From assembly GCA_934234005.1 (NCBI GenBank), contig CAKQHC010000045.1:1-11093 (forward strand): a DNA stretch of 11,093 nt, written 5' to 3'. Under the pieces are notes generated by a model that made no database searches, was not told the DNA's origin, and was given only the letters and a program-made list of their open reading frames with translations. Positions 6,672 through 11,093 of the stretch are shown piece by piece (positions within the stretch are counted from its first letter, which is position 1; each line of letters opens with the position of its first letter). This DNA comes from an uncultured Methanomassiliicoccales archaeon (GTDB lineage: Archaea; Thermoplasmatota; Thermoplasmata; Methanomassiliicoccales; Methanomethylophilaceae). A program made the position numbers and the translations under genes.

Positions 6672-8561
6672 ATGAATCATAAAATATTGATAACGGCCGC
6701 TGTTTGCATCATTGCAATAATCGGTGTTGCAGCAGCAGTCGTGATTATAAACGACTCGGATGAGGACACAGAGATTTCCTTATCCAATGAAGATACGGGA
6801 GTTACCGTCAGAGGAAACTTTGAAGAAGGTTCGCGCCTGGATTCTAAAAAAGTAGAAGAGAATGATGTTTCCGACGAGCATAAACAAACTCTGAAAGACA
6901 ACGGTTTGAGCAACGAGTCCAAACCAGTCTATTATGATATTTCTGTGAAGGACAAGGATAATATCAAGATTCTTCCTAAGGGAAAGGTTTTGGTTTCTCT
7001 CGATGATCCTTTCACATCAGATAATGATGTTGTCGTACACCATTTTAAGTCCGAATCAGAAGTAGAGATACTTAAGACTACAAAAAAGGACGGCAAGATA
7101 TTTTTTGAAACCGACAGTTTTTCATTATTCGCTTTGAGCGAGATGATTGTTTTTGTGACATTCAATCCTAATGGGGGCATACCGACGGTTACGTCGTCTG
7201 TTTTGACGAAGTTGCCGTACGTTATTTCGTCGGCAACCAAGGATGGCATACCGTGCGCAGGATGGGTTGAGAATTATCCCGACTATGATAACAGTGATAT
7301 TATTACTAAGATCGCCGAACATCCAGGCAAGAAGAATTTGGATTTGACAGCCGTATGGGAGTACAAAGTGACTTTTAAGGATGATGACGGCAGTGTTATT
7401 CAAACAGAGCCGTATTATTCCGGACAGCGTATCAAAGCGCTGAATCTGCCCGAAAGGGAAGGATATTTATTATATGGGTGGGAACACGACGATGGTTGGT
7501 TGCTTAATACGCCCGGCCATAACAACCCGGTGAACGGAGATGTAACGCTTCATGCCGTCTGGGTAAAAATATCCAAAGTAACGTTCGAATGGAATATAGG
7601 CGATGAAAAGAAAACCGAATCCCATACTTTTATTACAAGTCACAAATTAGATTATACTCCTTCCATTCCTGAGGGATACAAGCTTCTGGGATGGTATGAC
7701 GATAACGGCACATTATATGATGAAGATTCCAAAATAACGAAAGATGTCACGTTGGTTGCCAAATTGCAGCGTATTAGTTACACCGTAACATTCGATGTCG
7801 CCAATTTCGGTGCAGGCATGCGGGAGGAAAAAGTACTGTACGGTGATGTCGTAAGCAAGCCGACGGATCCCAAGGTTGAAGGCCGTACGTTCGCAGGATG
7901 GTATCTTGACAACGACCCATATGATTTTAGCACACCAGTAAAGAGAAACATTACGCTTGTGGCACACTTCGATATGGTATTCTGCAAGGTAACTTTTGAC
8001 TACGGGTTCGATATTAAAACACAAACCGTGGAGTACGGAGCTACCGTATATTCCGATTCTACGGGGTACAAATCCGTTACATGGTACCTGGGTGACAATG
8101 AATACGATTTCAGTGAACCTGTGAAGACGGACATCAAATTAACCGCCAGGGGAGATCGCATCACATGTAAGGTTACATTCGATGCCGCCAATTTCGGTGC
8201 AGGCATGTGGGAGAAAGAAGTACCGTACGGTGATGCTGTAAGCAAGCCGACGGATCCCGTGAGCGAAGGCCGTATTTTCCACTACTGGAGTAATGGAGGA
8301 GAATACGATTTCAGCAAACCTGTAACAGAGGACATTTGGCTTGTCGCAGATTGGGAATATGTCAAATACAAGGTCACCTTCGATTACGGATACGAGTCGA
8401 AAAAGGAAATTGTGGAATGCGATTACAACAGTGCAGTGTCCAGGCCAGAAGATCCCAAGGTTGAAGGCCGTACGTTCGCAGGATGGTATCTTGACAACGA
8501 CCCATATGATTTTAGCACACCAGTAACGAAAAATATTAAACTGACGGCAAAATGGGAATGA
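6672..8561 (+). CDS. Secreted or membrane-anchored protein with seven Listeria-Bacteroides (InlB B) repeats
   Basis: 629 residues. Residues 4-26 are a hydrophobic segment that could be a signal peptide or an uncleaved N-terminal anchor; no lipobox is seen. Residues 30-157 form a non-repeat domain ending in GKIFFETDSFSLFALSE, a wording common in gut bacterial surface proteins. From 158 to the end there are seven tandem units, starting near 158, 231, 300, 368, 436, 497 and 564 (61-73 residues). Each has a VTF strand, most a central GW or WY turn, and an end like ITLVAxW, the pattern of Flg_new/TIGR02543 repeats. No C-terminal membrane segment or sorting signal follows. ATG 6672 is chosen because the upstream TTG at 6660 adds four residues and falls at the predicted transcription start. 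The role is probably in cell-surface contact, host or microbe binding; the ligand is unknown. Transfer from gut bacteria is possible. Confidence 0.85.
   Translation: MNHKILITAAVCIIAIIGVAAAVVIINDSDEDTEISLSNEDTGVTVRGNFEEGSRLDSKKVEENDVSDEHKQTLKDNGLSNESKPVYYDISVKDKDNIKILPKGKVLVSLDDPFTSDNDVVVHHFKSESEVEILKTTKKDGKIFFETDSFSLFALSEMIVFVTFNPNGGIPTVTSSVLTKLPYVISSATKDGIPCAGWVENYPDYDNSDIITKIAEHPGKKNLDLTAVWEYKVTFKDDDGSVIQTEPYYSGQRIKALNLPEREGYLLYGWEHDDGWLLNTPGHNNPVNGDVTLHAVWVKISKVTFEWNIGDEKKTESHTFITSHKLDYTPSIPEGYKLLGWYDDNGTLYDEDSKITKDVTLVAKLQRISYTVTFDVANFGAGMREEKVLYGDVVSKPTDPKVEGRTFAGWYLDNDPYDFSTPVKRNITLVAHFDMVFCKVTFDYGFDIKTQTVEYGATVYSDSTGYKSVTWYLGDNEYDFSEPVKTDIKLTARGDRITCKVTFDAANFGAGMWEKEVPYGDAVSKPTDPVSEGRIFHYWSNGGEYDFSKPVTEDIWLVADWEYVKYKVTFDYGYESKKEIVECDYNSAVSRPEDPKVEGRTFAGWYLDNDPYDFSTPVTKNIKLTAKWE
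7866..7941 (+). repeat. 76-base exact direct repeat, copy 1 (in B repeat 4)
   Basis: Bases 7866-7941 are identical to 8451-8526 by eye, 585 bases (195 codons) apart, in the same frame. They encode the second half of repeat unit 4 (DPKVEGRTFAGWYLDNDPYD and on to TPV). Identity this exact at all codon positions points to recent duplication or gene conversion. Confidence 0.9.
8451..8526 (+). repeat. 76-base exact direct repeat, copy 2 (in B repeat 7)
   Basis: Partner of 7866-7941. It forms the second half of the last repeat unit, while the first half of that unit differs from unit 4. Confidence 0.9.
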
Positions 8562-8591
8562 TTTCCAAAAACAATTTTTGAAACTTTTTTT

Positions 8592-8636
8592 CGGTCCGTG
8601 TCTGTGTTTGACCGGACATGGACCGTTTTTACTTTT
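8592..8636 (+). terminator. Strong hairpin terminator after the surface-protein gene
   Basis: CGGTCCGTGTCTG (8592-8604), an eight-base loop, and CGGACATGGACCG (8613-8625) form a 13-pair stem with two G-U pairs, followed by TTTTTACTTTT. A T-rich run also precedes it. It isolates the surface-protein gene from the next one. Confidence 0.85.
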
Positions 8637-8648
8637 CAGGATGTTGAA

Positions 8649-8655
8649 TTTATAA
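8649..8655 (+). promoter_or_regulatory. TATA box of the DUF2188-like gene
   Basis: TTTATAA lies about 38 bases before ATG 8690 and would start transcription near 8677, just before the Shine-Dalgarno sequence GGAGTGA (8678-8684). Confidence 0.55.
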
Positions 8656-8689
8656 CCTATGGGCACTATACAATATCGGAGTGAATCCT

Positions 8690-8983
8690 ATGGTTACACA
8701 AGGGGAGAATGTAAACGAGGAAGAGGTCCTCGTAACAGCAACCAACGAGGATGATGCATCTCTCGATGCAAAAGCCAAGACCGGAACCTATTTCGTGTCG
8801 CCTGTTACAAACGATAACGGAAAAGTTACCGGCTGGAAAGTCAGAAAAGCCAAAGCAAAGAAAGCTCTGAAGATTTTCGACACTAAAGCCGAAGCCGAGA
8901 AGTATGCCAAACAGGTTGCAAAGAACCAGAATGCCAATGTAGTCAGGCAGAAGATGGACGGAAAAATCCAGAAAAAGAAATGA
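8690..8983 (+). CDS. Small DUF2188-like protein
   Basis: A 97-residue, lysine-rich protein with an acidic start (residues 5-25). Residues 33-96 resemble the DUF2188 family (PF09954). A YFVSPV strand is followed by GWKVRKAKAKKALKIFDTKA with the conserved G-W-x-V core, then the helix AEAEKYAKQVAKNQNANVV and the closing strand with DGKI. The function of the family is not established; the many lysines could suit binding to nucleic acid, but that is a guess. ATG 8690 is preferred over GTG 8681 because GGAGTGA (8678-8684) is a good ribosome-binding site six bases before it, and the GTG lies inside that site. The gene is alone, with its own promoter between a strong terminator and a convergent hairpin. 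Confidence 0.8.
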   Translation: MVTQGENVNEEEVLVTATNEDDASLDAKAKTGTYFVSPVTNDNGKVTGWKVRKAKAKKALKIFDTKAEAEKYAKQVAKNQNANVVRQKMDGKIQKKK

Positions 8984-8988
8984 TTTTA

Positions 8989-9006
8989 ACGGGGCTCACG
9001 CCCCGT
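8989..9006. terminator. Bidirectional hairpin between the DUF2188-like gene and hypC
   Basis: ACGGGGC (8989-8995), loop TCAC, GCCCCGT (9000-9006) is a perfect seven-pair stem between the two convergent stop codons, six bases after one and five before the other. T-tracts on both sides are short, so it may act as a shared terminator or mRNA 3' stabiliser. Confidence 0.6.
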
Positions 9007-9010
9007 CAGT

Positions 9011-9244
9011 TTAACATTTGCTTTCGATGCATCCGCTGTCGAGAACTTCGTTCCATAGTTTGATGGTTTCTTGGGCATCCTCTTCATCCATGATCTGGAT
9101 CGCGAATCCTGCATGGACCACAGCCCATTCGCCGACTTTTGCTTCGACCATGGACAGATTGGCTTTGCGAATTACTCCGCCGAAGTCAACGTCTCCGACA
9201 TCTCCGTCGATTTTGACTATTTTTCCGGGTATTGCCAGACACAT
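9011..9244 (-). CDS. hypC: [NiFe]-hydrogenase maturation chaperone HypC
   Basis: A 77-residue HypC/HupF-family protein. It begins MCLAIPGKIV with the essential Cys2, continues with DFGGVIRKANLSMV, and has VHAGFAIQIMDEEDA, where H44 matches the conserved histidine. HypC works with HypD in assembling the Fe(CN)2CO group and hands it to the large subunit of [NiFe] hydrogenases, which methanogens need. Cys2 fixes ATG 9244 as the start; the longer open frame upstream runs into the NAC gene. The protein ends CIESKC, a C-terminal cysteine pair (72 and 77) I would not expect. It begins four bases after the alpha-NAC stop, with GGGATGA ahead of it, so it is probably translated from the same message. 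No other hyp gene is in the window. Confidence 0.92.
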   Translation of the reverse strand: MCLAIPGKIVKIDGDVGDVDFGGVIRKANLSMVEAKVGEWAVVHAGFAIQIMDEEDAQETIKLWNEVLDSGCIESKC

Positions 9245-9248
9245 GTTA

Positions 9249-9608
9249 TCATCCCGATATGATTTTGATGATCGCTTCTGCCGGTTGGCCTTCGGCTGCT
9301 TCAAGAGCTTCGATTGCTTTTTCTCTGTCGCATCCCGCTTGGGACATGACTAACTCAATATCCGTTTCAGGGAATGTCGGTGCGGGGGCAGAATCGGACC
9401 CAAGCGGTCTTTCGAATTCGTTGCCGGCAATCTGATAGTTTTTGTTTCCTGCCATTTCGACGCATACGACTTCCGCGTCGGTTATGACAATCTCTTTTTC
9501 CTTGGTTCTAATGATGACCTCGGTAACTCCGTTGATGGCAGTCTGTTTGATACCCATCTTCTTCATTGCCTGTTTCATCTGGCGGTCATTCATCTTCATT
9601 CCTGACAT
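9249..9608 (-). CDS. nac: Nascent polypeptide-associated complex protein (archaeal alpha-NAC)
   Basis: A 119-residue ribosome-associated factor that contacts emerging polypeptides in the cytoplasm; archaeal NAC forms homodimers. The start has the methionine-rich MSGMKMNDRQMKQAMKKMGI, then TAINGVTEVIIRTKEKEIVI and VVCVEMAGNKNYQIAG, the NAC beta-barrel (about 15-65). A Pro/Ala/Ser linker follows, then a UBA domain at about 82-118 (ETDIELVMSQAGCDREKAIE onward), the domain order of archaeal alpha-NAC. Length is normal. The start ATG 9608 has a strong Shine-Dalgarno sequence GGAGGA at 9615-9620. It lies 30 bases after the alaX stop and four bases before hypC. An AT-rich run in the 30-base gap could give an extra promoter, but its spacing to the ATG is short for a TATA box. 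Confidence 0.94.
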   Translation of the reverse strand: MSGMKMNDRQMKQAMKKMGIKQTAINGVTEVIIRTKEKEIVITDAEVVCVEMAGNKNYQIAGNEFERPLGSDSAPAPTFPETDIELVMSQAGCDREKAIEALEAAEGQPAEAIIKIISG

Positions 9609-9638
9609 GATATTCCTCCGGTATGTAATATATCTAAA

Positions 9639-10811
9639 TCAATTCAGCGATTGTTTGACAGCATCGGTTAATGATTTCAGGGCTTTTTCCGCATCGGATG
9701 CGTCTGCAATTCCGCCTTGGGCAAAATCCGGTTTTCCTCCGCCTCTCCCTCCGAATAAGGGGAGAACTTCAGACAGTATCTTTTTGCAATCCACAGCTTT
9801 ATTTCCGGATGCCAGCATTACGGATGCGGAATTGGTAACAAACACAGCAACGCCTCCGGATGATTTTACGGATTCTGCTTTTTCGGAGATGACTGTTTTT
9901 TCTGCTATAGGAAGCATTGCGGAATACACTTCAGTACCGTTGACAGACTCGGGAACCATTGAGGAAACAATGGATTTCATTGCATTCTTCAGTGCGATTG
10001 CATTGCTTTCTGCCTGGTGTTTCATATTGGAAACAGCTTTGGGAGCATCTTCTGTCTTACATCCGATTGTGTCTACGATTTCCATTGCCAATGCCGTCAT
10101 GTCCGCAGCGGCATTCTTTGCGGCATCTCCGATTTTGAAGTGTATTGCAATTCCGTCTTTTCCGGAAGATACTTTGCGATCTACCAGGAGCATTTCCAGT
10201 TCGGATGTTTCCATAACATGGACTCCGCTGCATGCCGACAAATCTATGTCGCCTATTGCAACCACTGTAATCTCTTCGTTTTCGCCGATTCTGTCCAATT
10301 TTATGCGTACTTTGGAAAGGTCGGGATCATCACGGTCCATTATGCTTTTGGTGACCGGAAGATTATCTTTTATGGCCTTGTTGGCAAATCTTACGGCTTC
10401 ACGAATCTGTGACCATTCAAGATCATGATTTACAATGACATATTTGCTCTCGGGCGAGATGTAAATCTTGGTTATTTCCAAATCGGGGCATTGTCTTTTT
10501 AATGAACAGAACAGCAGGTGTTCTCCAGTGTGCCCTTGCATAAGATCGTAACGTCTGTCCCAATCAACGCTGCACCACACTCTTTCTCCGGGTTTTAAAT
10601 CATGTTTGGGGACCTTATGAACTATTGTATTCCCGTCATAGAACACTTCGGTAACGGGATTTCCACGAATGAATCCCGTATCACACACTTGTCCTCCGCC
10701 CCCCGGATAGAATGCCGTAGAGTCCAGAATAACCCTGTCGCTTTCGGCGGAAATAACGTTTGCTTCAAATTCAAAAGTGTATCCGTCATGTCTGAAAATC
10801 TCGTCTGTCAT
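9639..10811 (-). CDS. alaX: Alanyl-tRNA editing protein, AlaX long type with DHHA1 domain
   Basis: A 390-residue stand-alone relative of the editing half of AlaRS, expected to hydrolyse Ser-tRNA(Ala) and perhaps Gly-tRNA(Ala). The N-terminal barrel carries AFYPGGGGQ (33-41). The zinc/catalytic ligands are H94 and H98 in GHTGEHLL, and C194 and H198 in ACSGVHV. A helical linker at about 225-290 leads to a C-terminal DHHA1 domain, recognisable by GGRGGGKPDFAQGG (354-367), which helps bind tRNA. There is no aminoacylation domain, so it is not a broken AlaRS. Start ATG 10811 (MTDEIFRHDGYTFEFEA) matches the usual AlaX opening; an in-frame ATG at 10829 would add six residues. It heads a likely alaX-NAC-hypC transcription unit. 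Confidence 0.92.
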   Translation of the reverse strand: MTDEIFRHDGYTFEFEANVISAESDRVILDSTAFYPGGGGQVCDTGFIRGNPVTEVFYDGNTIVHKVPKHDLKPGERVWCSVDWDRRYDLMQGHTGEHLLFCSLKRQCPDLEITKIYISPESKYVIVNHDLEWSQIREAVRFANKAIKDNLPVTKSIMDRDDPDLSKVRIKLDRIGENEEITVVAIGDIDLSACSGVHVMETSELEMLLVDRKVSSGKDGIAIHFKIGDAAKNAAADMTALAMEIVDTIGCKTEDAPKAVSNMKHQAESNAIALKNAMKSIVSSMVPESVNGTEVYSAMLPIAEKTVISEKAESVKSSGGVAVFVTNSASVMLASGNKAVDCKKILSEVLPLFGGRGGGKPDFAQGGIADASDAEKALKSLTDAVKQSLN

Positions 10812-10852
10812 GTTATCCCAACCGCGCATAGCGTAACATACATATGATATGT

Positions 10853-10867
10853 GTCTTCACACAAGAC
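10853..10867. promoter_or_regulatory. Inverted repeat between TATA box and start of alaX (possible operator)
   Basis: GTCTT-CACAC-AAGAC is a perfect five-base inverted repeat with a five-base spacer. It lies between the alaX TATA box (10871-10878) and the predicted transcription start (about 10848), the place for a repressor site. A short palindrome CATATGATATG (10841-10851) follows. No regulator is identified. Confidence 0.35.
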
Positions 10868-10870
10868 TAG

Positions 10871-10878
10871 TATATAAT
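10871..10878 (-). promoter_or_regulatory. TATA box of the alaX-NAC-hypC cluster
   Basis: ATTATATA on the minus strand, the same octamer as in the ipk promoter. It predicts transcription start near 10848, giving a leader of about 37 bases to ATG 10811. Confidence 0.55.
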
Positions 10879-10982
10879 TTGGAGCGGATGTTATGTTTTC
10901 AACTCAGGTATTACGCGCCATCAGGATTTTTGTAATTAATTTTGACACGCGTCAATATGAAGTTAAGTTATTTTGCAGTTCC

Positions 10983-11093
10983 TCATGAAGTCTGTTCCAT
11001 CACAACTTTCGGCCTCTTGCCGTTAAAGCAGACTCCGTACAGAATCAGATTCTTGCCGAGCCCGTAAGAGTATTCTCTGTTTTTGATCTGCTC
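10983..11093 (-). CDS. C-terminal end of a probable AAA-ATPase-like / PD-(D/E)XK family protein (partial)
   Basis: The last 36 codons of a gene entering from beyond the right edge and ending TGA at 10983. It reads EQIKNREYSYGLGKNLILYG then VCFNGKRPKVV. An amphipathic segment leads to a hydrophobic strand with YGVCFNGK; this resembles the end of the DUF1703 PD-(D/E)XK nuclease domain found downstream of AAA-ATPase_like domains (usually close to YGVxF plus lysine-rich turn). If so it belongs to the same family as the interrupted gene at 1834-2130, and the two supply opposite ends of that architecture. The catalytic residues would lie outside the window. The assignment rests on a short stretch. 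Confidence 0.6.
   Translation of the reverse strand, partial: EQIKNREYSYGLGKNLILYGVCFNGKRPKVVMEQTS

Noticed and set aside
6672..8561. The repeats as a CRISPR-like or non-coding array
   Set aside because: All repeats stay in one open reading frame with units of 61-73 codons and a clear protein repeat family; there is no short constant repeat with unique spacers.
9245..9304. Upstream extension of hypC by 20 residues
   Set aside because: HypC requires the N-terminal Met-Cys; the extension lies in the end of the alpha-NAC gene.
9442..10428. 328-residue plus-strand frame opposite alaX, and similar long plus-strand frames opposite fni and ipk (2894-4771)
   Set aside because: They lie antisense to well-recognised enzymes, show no family features, and have no promoter or ribosome-binding site I can see.
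10942..10955. TTGAC-ACGC-GTCAA as terminator of the right-edge gene
   Set aside because: A five-pair stem, not followed by a T-run on the minus strand; too weak to annotate. The remaining intergenic DNA at 10879-10982 shows no gene.
1..11093. tRNA genes or a defence/toxin-antitoxin operon
   Set aside because: No cloverleaf with a T-loop GTTC/GATTC pattern and no paired small genes of known type were found by reading both strands.

Overview
The window looks like a chromosomal segment of a host-associated archaeon, most likely Methanomassiliicoccales (class Thermoplasmata, methylotrophic gut methanogens). The evidence is an archaeal alternative-mevalonate gene set with isopentenyl phosphate kinase, an archaeal alpha-NAC, an AlaX-type editing protein, a hydrogenase maturation chaperone HypC, and a 5S rRNA gene standing alone without 16S or 23S. 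TATA-like boxes lie about 25 bases before several start codons. A surface protein built of Listeria-Bacteroides (InlB B) repeats and AAA-ATPase/PD-(D/E)XK family genes also fit this group. None of the eleven readable native stop codons is TAG, as expected for a pyrrolysine user. The order-level assignment is inference.

Layout. Positions 20-1853 hold an insertion sequence with a DDE transposase of the IS4/IS1634 type. It sits in, and truncates, an AAA-ATPase-like gene on the minus strand (1834-2130). Positions 2204-5017 form a tight minus-strand isoprenoid operon, ipk-fni-idsA, ending in a hairpin terminator. It turns isopentenyl phosphate into IPP, isomerises IPP to DMAPP, and condenses them to the prenyl diphosphate used for ether lipids. 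Just upstream is a solitary 5S rRNA gene on the minus strand (5098-5219), divergent from an MFS efflux transporter (5389-6561, plus).

Next come a 629-residue secreted or membrane-anchored repeat protein (6672-8561, plus) with a strong terminator, and a small DUF2188-like protein (8690-8983, plus). Convergent to these is a minus-strand cluster: an alanyl-tRNA editing protein of the AlaX long type, the nascent-chain factor alpha-NAC, and HypC (9011-10811). The right edge (10983-11093, minus) carries the last 36 codons of another gene that looks like the AAA-ATPase/PD-(D/E)XK family, so probable members of one expanded family sit at both ends.

No CRISPR array, tRNA, toxin-antitoxin pair or clear defence operon is visible, and I do not see a convincing new multi-gene system. 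The most distinctive signals are the IS-interrupted nuclease-family gene, the mosaic 76-base exact repeat inside the surface-protein gene, and the alaX-NAC-hypC arrangement. All coordinates and alignments were made by eye; no database search was run.
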